Source of the DNA: Clostridiales bacterium UBA2432
GTDB taxonomy: Bacteria > Bacillota > Clostridia > Lachnospirales > Vallitaleaceae
Length of the DNA: 64,000 bases
Direction: 5' to 3'
Assembly: GCA_002342805.1 (NCBI GenBank)
Contig: DDQW01000080.1
Span: forward strand, 13,046 to 77,045
Both the position numbers and the translations under genes were made by a program. Shown one piece after another: positions 18,322-26,162 of this stretch. Below the pieces are notes generated by a model, which was given only the letters and a program-made list of their open reading frames with translations, ran no database searches and had not been told where the DNA came from. Within the stretch, counting starts at the first letter, position 1. Every line of letters starts with the position of its first letter.

Positions 18322-19056
18322 TTAAAACTCCTTATACCTCACTCCGTGTTTATCAATCTTCTGAATTATCCGAAGTTCTTCTGCTGTCGGCAACGGAAGA
18401 ATTGATACATTCGCAGTATTCACTCTAAATCCTGTTTGCTTAACCACTTCTTCCATTGTCGTCAATGGGCTAATCGCATCTAAATGAAGCCGTCCATCCT
18501 GATATTTAAAAACGGCAAGGGGGGTAATAATACGATCGATATTTCCTTTCGTCGTTACAAAATCAACACGCTCCACAAAGGTTCTTGGATCATGCTTACT
18601 TCGCCATATAAGGGCACGCTTGACTGTCGGGATTAGAACCGCACTCCCGGCTCCACCCGGTAAGCGAACCTTAGGTTTATGATAATCTCCAATAACCGAC
18701 GCATTGACATTGCCATGCATATCAAACTGGACTCCGGATAAAAAAGCGACGTCAAGTTCACCGCGCATGGATAAGTCAAATATTTCTTCTAATGGAAAAA
18801 CCGCTTCAGATTGGGTATATTGTTCATATCCTGCGGAAGAATATGGAGATAAGCGTTGGCTTTGGGGATTCACACCACCCGGAATATTAAGGTAGGTCAA
18901 TTCTTTGGCATGCATTGCCTTGGCCAATAGTATGGCTACCATGGGAAGTTGAGAAGATACACCATGAAAGACTTTTTCCTTATCTCTTAACAAATGTGCA
19001 ATCGTTACTATCATAATATCTGCCGGATGCACTTTATTTTTAGTATTTATTGCCAT
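18322..19056 (-). CDS. CoA-transferase, beta subunit (glutaconate type, family I)
   Basis: The 244-residue product resembles the beta subunit of glutaconate-type CoA-transferases, which move CoA between carboxylic acids. Recognisable stretches are VAFLSGVQFDMHGNVN and the GDYHKPKVRLPGGAGSA region typical of subunit B. It overlaps the alpha subunit gene by 10 bases, so the subunits are translated together. It is the last gene of the microcompartment operon. A likely role is to release the acid product of the aldehyde oxidation by exchanging CoA with another acid; the actual donor and acceptor cannot be read from sequence. Confidence 0.85.
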   Translation of the reverse strand: MAINTKNKVHPADIMIVTIAHLLRDKEKVFHGVSSQLPMVAILLAKAMHAKELTYLNIPGGVNPQSQRLSPYSSAGYEQYTQSEAVFPLEEIFDLSMRGELDVAFLSGVQFDMHGNVNASVIGDYHKPKVRLPGGAGSAVLIPTVKRALIWRSKHDPRTFVERVDFVTTKGNIDRIITPLAVFKYQDGRLHLDAISPLTTMEEVVKQTGFRVNTANVSILPLPTAEELRIIQKIDKHGVRYKEF

Positions 19057-19880
19057 GAAAATCCACCGCCTTTGCCTTGATCTTGTCCTTGATACTTATC
19101 TAAATATGCTTCAAAACTCGTCGCATCTTTTTTCTCTAAAAATTCACGAAGAAGCTTATCCTGAACTTCATAGTGGCCGGGCAAGGATCCCGGTGCACTT
19201 GCCTTGGGCATAAGCACAACCGCTTCAACTAAAAATCCCGGAATCGACACTTTCTCTTGATTTAAGCGAATCTGGGCATTAGATATAATTTTCTCCGCTG
19301 ATAGGATGACACGTTTTGCTACCCTTGACATGAGTATATCATCAAACATAGGCCCTTCAATAATTGCGTTTCCCTCTTCATCGCATGCATTCACATGAAT
19401 AATAGCAACATCCGGTCGAATCGCTTTAACCACCGTAATCTCTTCACCGCTAAAGGGATCAGTCACTTTATCAAAATATGGATTCGCCTCAATGAGATCA
19501 CTAATCTGTAATCCCCGAACCGGCATAAAGGGTACTCCGATTTTCCCAGCATTCAGAGCACTAATAACCGTATAGCAGGCATGTTCGTTAGCTTGAACTG
19601 ACCCGTTTTCAACCGCTTTACGATAATAAGTCGCCAATCCGTACTCTGTTTCATAACTAATAAAGCCTGCATCAACGCTTTCAACACAGCCACCACGCAC
19701 TAATACGTCAACATCATGGGCACCTGCCGTTTTAACTACTTTAAGGGATGTCTTTTGTTGTCGCACCAGCTCACGTACAAGTCCCATGGGAGAACGGTGG
19801 AGAACGTTCCCTCCAATGGCTATCCAGCTACCATCTTTTATTGTTTCAATCGCCTTTGAACACGAGATTATTTTTTTCAT
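19047..19880 (-). CDS. CoA-transferase, alpha subunit (glutaconate type, family I)
   Basis: The 277-residue partner of the gene at 18322. It begins with the family motif SCSKAIETIKDGSWIAIGG and contains DVAIIHVNACDEEGNA, typical of family I CoA-transferase alpha subunits. AATAGGAGGTATT precedes the ATG. It starts 8 bases after the flavoprotein gene in the same operon. Together with the microcompartment enzymes it would process acetyl-CoA or a thioether acyl-CoA leaving the shell; the specificity is inference. Confidence 0.87.
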   Translation of the reverse strand: MKKIISCSKAIETIKDGSWIAIGGNVLHRSPMGLVRELVRQQKTSLKVVKTAGAHDVDVLVRGGCVESVDAGFISYETEYGLATYYRKAVENGSVQANEHACYTVISALNAGKIGVPFMPVRGLQISDLIEANPYFDKVTDPFSGEEITVVKAIRPDVAIIHVNACDEEGNAIIEGPMFDDILMSRVAKRVILSAEKIISNAQIRLNQEKVSIPGFLVEAVVLMPKASAPGSLPGHYEVQDKLLREFLEKKDATSFEAYLDKYQGQDQGKGGGFSWQ

Positions 19881-19888
19881 AATACCTC

Positions 19889-21226
19889 CTATTTCATTGC
19901 ATTACATGCAATATGCATGGCATCCCAAACCTCCGCAAATGGAGGGGCATAGCCAAAGTCAACCCAACCCATTTCATCCACTGGAATTCTAGTATGTATT
20001 GCCAATGCAAATGTATTGATTCTAAGTGCAGTTCCTGAGTATCCCACCGCTTGTGCTCCAAGGATTCTTCGCGTCTTGGAATCAATGACAAGCTTTATTT
20101 TAATCGGTTGAGGATTAGGATAATAAGGAGCATGATTTAAGGCCTGAACCGTTACCGTCTTATAATCAAAATTTTCCATGATTGCTTCCGTTTCGGAAAG
20201 TCCTGTTTTGGCTCCTTCCATCTCACATACTTTAATCATTGATGTTCCTAGTGCCTGGGTAAATCCTGCTTTTTCACCACATATGATGGCACCTGCCATT
20301 TTACCTTGCTTGTTGGCATTGGTCCCAAGAGGAATATAGTTTTCTCCATGATCTTTTACCTGATGATAGACCGTTGCACAATCGCCTGCAGCATATACAT
20401 CTTCAACATTTGTCTTCATCTCTGGATTAATGATTACTGCACCATTGCGCGCACATTTAATCTCCGTATTTTTCAAGAATCCTGTATTGGGACGCACACC
20501 GATACATACAAGAACTAGATCTGCTATATATTGGTTTTTATCCGTATGGACATAAGTCTGTCGTGTATTAATAGCTTCTAGACTCTCTACACGTTCATTA
20601 CACCTGATATTTGCCCCTTGCTTTTTAAGCTCTGTTTCTAATTCAAAGGCCATTTCTTTATCTAAATGTGGTAAGATTTGATTTTTAAATTCTATTAAGG
20701 TGACTTTTTTATTCAATCCCAAGGCAGCCTCTACGAGTTCAACGCCTATAAATCCGGCACCAATGATGATGACATTTTGCACATCATCATTTTTTATAAT
20801 GGCTTTAATGGCTTTTCCATCCTCGATTGTCGATAAGGTCTTGACTACCGGATGATGAATCCCTTCCCAGTCCGGGAGAATGGGACTCGCTCCGGAAGCA
20901 ATGAGCAACTTATCATATGTATCACTAAAAATGGCTCCTGTAGTCAAATCCTTCACTGTAATTTGTTTTTCTCTTTCATCTACACTTAATACTTCATGAA
21001 AGAGATGAATTGCCATTCCCATTTTTTCAAACTGAGCTTTTGTACGTATGATCATTTTGTTTTCATCAACAATTTCATCGCCAACATAATAGGGTAAGCC
21101 ACACGCTCCATAAGAAAGTGTGCCTCCTTTTTCATATACAACAACTTCTGAATCATAACGCATTCGACGAATTTTACTAGCAGCACTCATGCCTGCCGCA
21201 ACCCCTCCAATAATTATTGTCTTCAT
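19889..21226 (-). CDS. FAD-dependent CoA-disulfide reductase / NADH oxidase family protein
   Basis: A 445-residue pyridine nucleotide-disulfide oxidoreductase. The N-terminal FAD site (IIIGGVAAGMSAAS), the single redox Cys at 42 (YGACGLPYY), the NAD site (IIGAGFIGVELVEAA) and the C-terminal FAD motif (DVYAAGDCA) are all visible. This single-Cys layout matches CoA-disulfide reductases and NADH oxidases rather than two-Cys reductases. AGGAGGTGTGGAC precedes the ATG at 21226. In this operon it could keep CoA reduced or reoxidise NADH for the encapsulated aldehyde dehydrogenase; which of the two is not decided by sequence. Confidence 0.85.
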   Translation of the reverse strand: MKTIIIGGVAAGMSAASKIRRMRYDSEVVVYEKGGTLSYGACGLPYYVGDEIVDENKMIIRTKAQFEKMGMAIHLFHEVLSVDEREKQITVKDLTTGAIFSDTYDKLLIASGASPILPDWEGIHHPVVKTLSTIEDGKAIKAIIKNDDVQNVIIIGAGFIGVELVEAALGLNKKVTLIEFKNQILPHLDKEMAFELETELKKQGANIRCNERVESLEAINTRQTYVHTDKNQYIADLVLVCIGVRPNTGFLKNTEIKCARNGAVIINPEMKTNVEDVYAAGDCATVYHQVKDHGENYIPLGTNANKQGKMAGAIICGEKAGFTQALGTSMIKVCEMEGAKTGLSETEAIMENFDYKTVTVQALNHAPYYPNPQPIKIKLVIDSKTRRILGAQAVGYSGTALRINTFALAIHTRIPVDEMGWVDFGYAPPFAEVWDAMHIACNAMK

Positions 21227-21237
21227 GTCCACACCTC

Positions 21238-22362
21238 CTATAGCCCTTTCACTAATAATTCTACTAATTCATTATGGTTAAATTGAACCGGACTCGTTAT
21301 TCGACATGGATCTTCCAATGCTTTTGTTGCAATATCACTTAAATCTTCTTTTTGAACACCAATTTTTGATAATGCATCCGGTATATTTAATTTTGCATTC
21401 ATCTGTTTAATTTTACCGATTAGACCATAGCTCGACCCCGGTGCTCTTAATGCTTTTCCAATTGAATGAATTCGTACTGTTCTATCCTTTTTAAGCAAGC
21501 CATCAATGACTATTGGCAACAAAACAGCATTACACAATCCGTGTGGAAGGTGATATCGTCCCCCCAATTGATGCGCTATAGCATGAACATATCCTAAGGA
21601 TGCATTTGAAAAAGCAACACCTGCCATAAATTGAGCTTGCGCCATAGCTTCTCTTGCTTTTTTATTTGTCCCATCATTATATGCCTCTAGCAAATACTGC
21701 CCTATAAGCTCCATTGCTTTTATGGCATATGCGTCTGTTAAGGCATTTGCATCTGTGGAAAAATAGGCTTCAATTGCATGTGTTAGGGCATCCATACCTG
21801 TTGCACCTGTTAAAGATGGAGGCATAGACAGCAAGGTCTGTGTGTCATTGACTGATATAGCCGGAATTAAAGCATCGTCGATTATGGCTAACTTGACTTT
21901 TTCTTGTGTATCCGAAATAATTGCAAAACGGGTCACCTCTGAACCTGTACCTGATGTTGTATTCACTGCAACAATCGGAAGCACCTGATGGTGTATTTTA
22001 TGAACACCTACAAAGGTCTTGATTGGTTCTTGTGTCTGACTCATGAGGGCAACACCTTTCCCTAGATCATGGGCAGAACCACCACCTAATGTTAATATAA
22101 AATCACATGAAACCCCTGAAATATATTGACAGGCCTCTTCAACTAAGTCTATGCTTGGATCCGGTTTTGTTTTGTCAAAAACCTTAAATTTTATTTTTGC
22201 CAATGAAAAGACTTCTATAATTCTTTCATATGTTTGACTTTTCCGCATATATTTATCTGTGATGATAAAGGCACTTTTCCAGCCTTTCTTTCGTATTTCA
22301 CCTAAAAGTTGTTCAATTGCTTGTTCTCCAAATAGATTGATTGTTGGTAAATTAAACTGCAT
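21238..22362 (-). CDS. Iron-containing alcohol dehydrogenase
   Basis: A 374-residue group III alcohol dehydrogenase. The NAD-binding GGGSAHDLGKG near residue 90 and the metal-binding histidine region (HAIAHQLGGRYHLPHG) are present, as is MDALTHAIEAYFS. The ATG at 22362 follows AAGGAGTGTGAAAGG and lies 4 bases after the upstream gene. In a metabolosome this enzyme would reduce the aldehyde to its alcohol and return NAD+ to the aldehyde dehydrogenase. Expected products are ethanol from 5-deoxyribose or 2-(methylthio)ethanol from methylthioribose, as in known DHAP-shunt pathways. No obvious encapsulation helix is seen. Confidence 0.88.
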   Translation of the reverse strand: MQFNLPTINLFGEQAIEQLLGEIRKKGWKSAFIITDKYMRKSQTYERIIEVFSLAKIKFKVFDKTKPDPSIDLVEEACQYISGVSCDFILTLGGGSAHDLGKGVALMSQTQEPIKTFVGVHKIHHQVLPIVAVNTTSGTGSEVTRFAIISDTQEKVKLAIIDDALIPAISVNDTQTLLSMPPSLTGATGMDALTHAIEAYFSTDANALTDAYAIKAMELIGQYLLEAYNDGTNKKAREAMAQAQFMAGVAFSNASLGYVHAIAHQLGGRYHLPHGLCNAVLLPIVIDGLLKKDRTVRIHSIGKALRAPGSSYGLIGKIKQMNAKLNIPDALSKIGVQKEDLSDIATKALEDPCRITSPVQFNHNELVELLVKGL

Positions 22363-22366
22363 CCTT

Positions 22367-23434
22367 TCACACTCCTTCAGAATGAAGTCGATTTTCAAGA
22401 ACACTGGTTAGGGTGCTAATGGCTTGTGGTAAATCTTTTGTACTAGGCAAAGGCTTGGCTTCTTCAATCATTTTTTCTACAATTGGATACCAAGGGTAGT
22501 TTTCTTGGTCTTCTATAAAATTGCTTTTTCTTGTAGGATTTCCACATTTTCGTCCTACTTGCTTATCAATTTCTTTTTGTGTGATCTTTTTCATGACTTC
22601 TATTGCAATTTCCTTATGCTGGCTCTTTGCGTTCAATCCAAATGACCACGTAACATTCCAAGATTCTTTTAAAGCAGCAAAGCCCATCTGATGAGGATTT
22701 ATACATGACCCATTCATAACAGCACCAAGTTGACCTCCCCAAGTAACTGCCATATCAACCTTATCTGACTGAAGTTTTTCGCAAATCTCATCATTCCCAA
22801 ACGTTCTAACCTTAGGTTCACTATATTTCATGGCCTTTTGATAAAGGTCAACAAGCCGACCTATCTTTTCTTCATCTTCTGTCACCATGCCCAATTCATT
22901 AATGGGCTGAATATTTAAGGCCCGAAAATAAGGCAATGTATCTAAAAAAAGTTCTGACGGATGTGCTTTTAAGGCAAATTGATTGTTTGCTTCTTGTCTC
23001 TCTAAATAATCAATAATCTCTAAAATACTGATGCTTTCTTTAAATTCTTTTTGGACTCGATTCTTACGATATACAAGAATGTGACCGTCACAAAAAGATG
23101 GGTATAAATATTGTCTTCCTTGATAATACATTTCTCTCTGTATTGCCAGCAAAACATCCTCTAAACTATTATTCTTTTCTTCTTGCTGTACTGGCGATAG
23201 ATAACCTTCTTCTACAAAAAAAGGTAACCATAAATGCCCAGCTACCATGACAATATCATATTCCTCTTCTTTAAAAGCATCCATAAGTTTGCCATAATAA
23301 TCAGCAAAAGAATATATATCTATATCAATATGAATACCAAGCTCTTTTTCTATCGGTCGAATAAGAGTATCTTTTTTTTCTTGATAGGTATAAACTGCAG
23401 GATCACCTACGCCTAATATACGAATTGTTTCCAT
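22367..23434 (-). CDS. Solute-binding-like protein without signal peptide
   Basis: A 355-residue protein that resembles family 1 extracellular solute-binding proteins of ABC importers (IRILGVGDPAVYTYQEKKDTL start, DIVMVAGHLWLPFFVEEGYLSP, VDMAVTWGGQLGAVMNG), but it has no signal peptide, lipobox or membrane helix. GAGGTGATCAA precedes the ATG, and no upstream extension is open because the BMC-T gene stops 4 bases before. It should therefore be cytoplasmic. Its position between shell and alcohol dehydrogenase genes suggests a role in or beside the microcompartment, perhaps as a sugar or aldehyde binding protein. I know of no function to assign. Confidence 0.75.
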   Translation of the reverse strand: METIRILGVGDPAVYTYQEKKDTLIRPIEKELGIHIDIDIYSFADYYGKLMDAFKEEEYDIVMVAGHLWLPFFVEEGYLSPVQQEEKNNSLEDVLLAIQREMYYQGRQYLYPSFCDGHILVYRKNRVQKEFKESISILEIIDYLERQEANNQFALKAHPSELFLDTLPYFRALNIQPINELGMVTEDEEKIGRLVDLYQKAMKYSEPKVRTFGNDEICEKLQSDKVDMAVTWGGQLGAVMNGSCINPHQMGFAALKESWNVTWSFGLNAKSQHKEIAIEVMKKITQKEIDKQVGRKCGNPTRKSNFIEDQENYPWYPIVEKMIEEAKPLPSTKDLPQAISTLTSVLENRLHSEGV

Positions 23435-23438
23435 TTGA

Positions 23439-23966
23439 TCACCTCATAACTTCTTCAAATAACCAGGGTTCAACATTTGTTAATATTTCTCCGCATTTAA
23501 TAAATTCTTTTGCTCCACGAATATCTGCCACACCACCAGACATAATAACGACTGCTTGTCCTTCTAGCGCCTCTGTATACTTGATTTGTACAACACTTAA
23601 ATCAAAACTATGCAGTAACGCATTGCATAACTCAAAGGCCTTTGCATGGCTTGTTTGTTGAAATATCAGAACATTTTCCACCCTGTCTTGCGAATATAAC
23701 TCTTCATTAAATACAGGCACCATAAGGGAATGTATTTTTCCCATCCATCCAATGTCAAAGAGGCCTTCTTGCTCTATGCCTATCTCCATAGCATATTCAA
23801 TACTTCCGTGTTCTCCCTGCATCATAATCATGTATTTTGCTCCCGGAAAAATCTTCGCCTGTATATGTGTAAGTTTGACACGCTTTACAATATCATTGAG
23901 AACTTTCATTCCTTGAGGTATCGTCGAATATTCTAAAATGCCAATAGCTCCTTCTTGCTTGAACAA
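23439..23966 (-). CDS. BMC-T shell protein (tandem BMC domains)
   Basis: A 175-residue protein built of two BMC domains (about residues 5-85 and 95-170), so it should form trimers of pseudo-hexameric shape on a microcompartment facet. The first domain begins EGAIGILEYSTIPQGMKVLNDIV; the second begins NVLIFQQTSHAKAFELCNALL. No Cys pattern for a PduT-like iron-sulfur pore is present in domain 1. It starts with TTG (23964-23966) behind AAGGTGG. It sits between the BMC-P gene and the cytosolic solute-binding-like gene. Confidence 0.82.
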   Translation of the reverse strand: MFKQEGAIGILEYSTIPQGMKVLNDIVKRVKLTHIQAKIFPGAKYMIMMQGEHGSIEYAMEIGIEQEGLFDIGWMGKIHSLMVPVFNEELYSQDRVENVLIFQQTSHAKAFELCNALLHSFDLSVVQIKYTEALEGQAVVIMSGGVADIRGAKEFIKCGEILTNVEPWLFEEVMR

Positions 23967-23994
23967 ATGCGTTCACCACCTTACATTCTCATAA

Positions 23995-24234
23995 TCACTC
24001 ATCAACAATACCTATAATAATGGCATCAATAGGCTGCTTAATATTGTTATTCATGGCATAAACCGTATTATGCCCTTCGGTAATTATAACCTTATCTCCA
24101 ATCCCTGCTCCGATTTGATCCACTGCAATAATTGTTTCTTTCGATTCTAATTCCACTCGCATGAATTTAGAGCCAACAAGGGTTTGATGTTTTTTGGTCG
24201 AAACAATATTTCCAATTACTTTTCCAATGCGCAT
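23995..24234 (-). CDS. BMC-P vertex protein (EutN/CcmL family)
   Basis: A 79-residue pentameric vertex protein that caps microcompartment corners. The opening MRIGKVIGNIVSTKKH and the central IAVDQIGAGIGDKVIITEG are typical of EutN/CcmL proteins, and length is normal. Only a weak ribosome site (AAGAAGTGATACA) precedes the ATG, which fits the low copy number expected of vertices. It follows PduL by 24 bases. Confidence 0.92.
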   Translation of the reverse strand: MRIGKVIGNIVSTKKHQTLVGSKFMRVELESKETIIAVDQIGAGIGDKVIITEGHNTVYAMNNNIKQPIDAIIIGIVDE

Positions 24235-24258
24235 TGTATCACTTCTTTCTTTAACATT

Positions 24259-24924
24259 CTAAGGCAATAAAACTCTTGCTATGTCACCACTTTGAACCCG
24301 AAATGCATTTCCATCATCTGTATCAATGTGCAACTCTAGTACATAGTTTTCATGCACTTTACAACTGACATGATCCATCCGTCCTGCTTTCTCTCCATCT
24401 AATATGACGGAGACTTCGTCACCGGATTTTACATTCATCCGCTTCGCATCATCAATAGAAAGATGCAAATGTCGCGTTGCAATAATACATCCTTTTTCAA
24501 TTGTCACACGACCTTTGGGTCCTATTAGGGTAATCGATTCAGAATTGTCTAGATTTCCGGAATTACGAACAGGTGGATTTATTTTTAACTGGCGTGCATC
24601 CGTTGCTGATATTTCGACTTGTGTAGCCCCACGCTCAGGTCCAAGAATACGAACATTACTGATTTGAAAGGTTTTTCCTTGATACTCTGTCATGAGTGCC
24701 ACTGTTTCCCGACACGCATATTCACCTGTTTGTTTGAGATCTTTTAACTTATTTAGTGTATAGCCTTGACCGAACAAAATTTCCACGTCTTGCTTTTTTA
24801 AGTGCACGTGCCGATTGGATATTCCAATGGGCACGGCATATTGATATCCTTGTTCTTCGGTGATTTGTCGAAGAACTTGCGTTGTCACTAAGGCTATATA
24901 CTTTTCGTTGAGTTTCATCACCAT
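24259..24924 (-). CDS. pduL: Phosphate propanoyltransferase / phosphotransacylase PduL
   Basis: PduL converts acyl-CoA plus phosphate to acyl-phosphate and recycles CoA inside catabolic microcompartments. The 221-residue product has both histidine-rich zinc-site motifs, HVHL near residue 40 and HLHL near residue 152, plus RETVALMTEYQGKTFQISNVRILGP of the family. The first 25 residues (KYIALVTTQVLRQITEE) form an amphipathic helix of the encapsulation-peptide type. The ATG directly abuts the stop codon of the BMC-H gene and lacks a clear ribosome site, so translation is probably coupled. No acetate kinase gene accompanies it. Confidence 0.92.
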   Translation of the reverse strand: MVMKLNEKYIALVTTQVLRQITEEQGYQYAVPIGISNRHVHLKKQDVEILFGQGYTLNKLKDLKQTGEYACRETVALMTEYQGKTFQISNVRILGPERGATQVEISATDARQLKINPPVRNSGNLDNSESITLIGPKGRVTIEKGCIIATRHLHLSIDDAKRMNVKSGDEVSVILDGEKAGRMDHVSCKVHENYVLELHIDTDDGNAFRVQSGDIARVLLP

Positions 24925-25263
24925 TTACATTTTTGGTAAAATTGATGCCATGTTGTTATGTGGACGTGGAATCACATGAACAGCAATCAATTCTCCCAAT
25001 CGAGACGCCGCTTCCGAACCAGCTTCTGTTGCTGCTTTAACAGCACCGACATCACCTTGTATTGTTACGGTAATTAATCCGGATCCAATTTTTTCCATTC
25101 CAACAAGTTCAACTTCTGCCGATTTCAACATATTATCTGCTGCTTCTAAGGCCGCCGTGAGGCCTCGTGTCTCTATAAAACCTATCGCATTTCCCATAAT
25201 CTTTTTTACCTCCTGCGTTGATTTTTTTTCTGAATTTGATTTCTTCGTTACATTATCACTCAT
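24925..25263 (-). CDS. BMC-H shell protein with N-terminal extension
   Basis: A hexameric shell protein of 112 residues in the long form. A canonical BMC-H domain starts at residue 23 (MGNAIGFIETRGLTAALEAA) and has the usual pore motif KIGSGLITV. The domain is about 80% identical to the protein at 25542-25817. The first 22 residues are Lys/Ser-rich and absent from that paralogue. Both starts have a good ribosome site: AAGGAGTCTTTCA before 25263 and AGGAGGTAAAAAAGATT before the ATG at 25197, so long and short forms may both be made, as known for PduB/PduB'. The start overlaps the previous gene by 4 bases. Confidence 0.9.
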   Translation of the reverse strand: MSDNVTKKSNSEKKSTQEVKKIMGNAIGFIETRGLTAALEAADNMLKSAEVELVGMEKIGSGLITVTIQGDVGAVKAATEAGSEAASRLGELIAVHVIPRPHNNMASILPKM

Positions 25264-25538
25264 TGAAAGACTCCTTTTTCAAAATACATCATTAATTCCT
25301 TTGGTGGATTCGCTATGACTTCAGCAACTTTCAATAACGTTGTTTCCTGATACATATTTTTAATTTCGTCAATTGCAATGCTTAAATCTGATACAGTTCC
25401 TTCAAAAACAACGGTTATTAATCGACCTCCCAATGCTTTTTTGCAATGAATAATCTTACAATTAACCATTTTCATTATTTGATCACTTGCTAAATACCCA
25501 TTAACAAGATTTTGAATCTCTATAATTCCGATCGCCAT
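25260..25538 (-). CDS. Divergent BMC-domain shell protein
   Basis: A 92-residue single BMC-domain protein (AIGIIEIQNLVNGYLASDQIMKMV...). The fold is recognisable but the pore region reads KKALGGRLITV rather than the usual KIGSGLITV, and the C-terminus is unlike the two canonical paralogues. There is no strong ribosome site; the ATG follows the stop of the previous BMC-H gene by 3 bases, so coupling is likely. It overlaps the next gene by 4 bases. It may make a hexamer with a different pore or act only in mixed assemblies. Confidence 0.78.
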   Translation of the reverse strand: MAIGIIEIQNLVNGYLASDQIMKMVNCKIIHCKKALGGRLITVVFEGTVSDLSIAIDEIKNMYQETTLLKVAEVIANPPKELMMYFEKGVFQ

Positions 25539-25541
25539 AAA

Positions 25542-25817
25542 TTATTTCAGCACAGGCAAAATTTTAATCAAATCGTCGTGAGGTCTCGGTATGACATGAA
25601 CCGCTACTAATTCACCTAGTCTGCTTGCCGTATCAGCGCCCGCTTCCGTAGCTGCTTTTACCGCGCCTACTTCTCCTTTCACTATAACCGTGATTAATCC
25701 GGATCCGATTTTTTCCGTTCCTACTAATTCAACTTGAGCTGTTTTCAACATATTGTCTGCTGCCTCTAAGGCTGCTGTGAGTCCTCGTGTTTCTATAAAT
25801 CCTATAGCACTTCCCAT
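25542..25817 (-). CDS. BMC-H shell protein (canonical)
   Basis: A 91-residue major shell hexamer protein, GSAIGFIETRGLTAALEAA at the start and pore motif KIGSGLITV. GAATGGAGGAAGTACT precedes the ATG at 25817; an earlier ATG at 25835 lies within the ribosome site and is unlikely. Almost the same domain recurs at 24925-25197, evidence of a gene duplication inside the operon. The strong ribosome site and canonical sequence suggest it is the main facet protein. Confidence 0.93.
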   Translation of the reverse strand: MGSAIGFIETRGLTAALEAADNMLKTAQVELVGTEKIGSGLITVIVKGEVGAVKAATEAGADTASRLGELVAVHVIPRPHDDLIKILPVLK

Positions 25818-25835
25818 AGTACTTCCTCCATTCAA

Positions 25836-26162
25836 CTATTTTGAACTTTCAATTAATTTTTGAATTCCCGGATGCGGGTTTGCAATAACTGACTGAATAA
25901 TATCTTCTTTTTCATTGTATCGTAATGCGATATTATAGCCTAACTCAATTGCTGCTTTAACTTGGTCAATAGTCCCTCGAAACTTTATTTGCGCTTGAAG
26001 AGGAATTTTTTCAAGAATAGCAACAGCCGGTTTATTAATGTTAATTGCAACAACCTGTATATCCATGTGCTGATACATTTCACTAATGACAATTAATGCG
26101 GTTGCATATCCACAGACCTCTAACATTCCCAATGCATTTCCACTACGTGATGAATAACTCAT
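25836..26162 (-). CDS. Divergent BMC-domain shell protein
   Basis: A 108-residue BMC-domain protein with a clear start (SGNALGMLEVCGYATALIVISEM) but an altered pore region (LEKIPLQAQIKFRG) that lacks the glycine-serine-glycine of ordinary shell pores. Cys17 lies in the first helix. The ATG overlaps the stop of the aldehyde dehydrogenase gene by 4 bases, so it is translated from the same message directly after the enzyme. The role may be a special pore or an enzyme-docking facet; this is inference. Confidence 0.78.
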   Translation of the reverse strand: MSYSSRSGNALGMLEVCGYATALIVISEMYQHMDIQVVAININKPAVAILEKIPLQAQIKFRGTIDQVKAAIELGYNIALRYNEKEDIIQSVIANPHPGIQKLIESSK

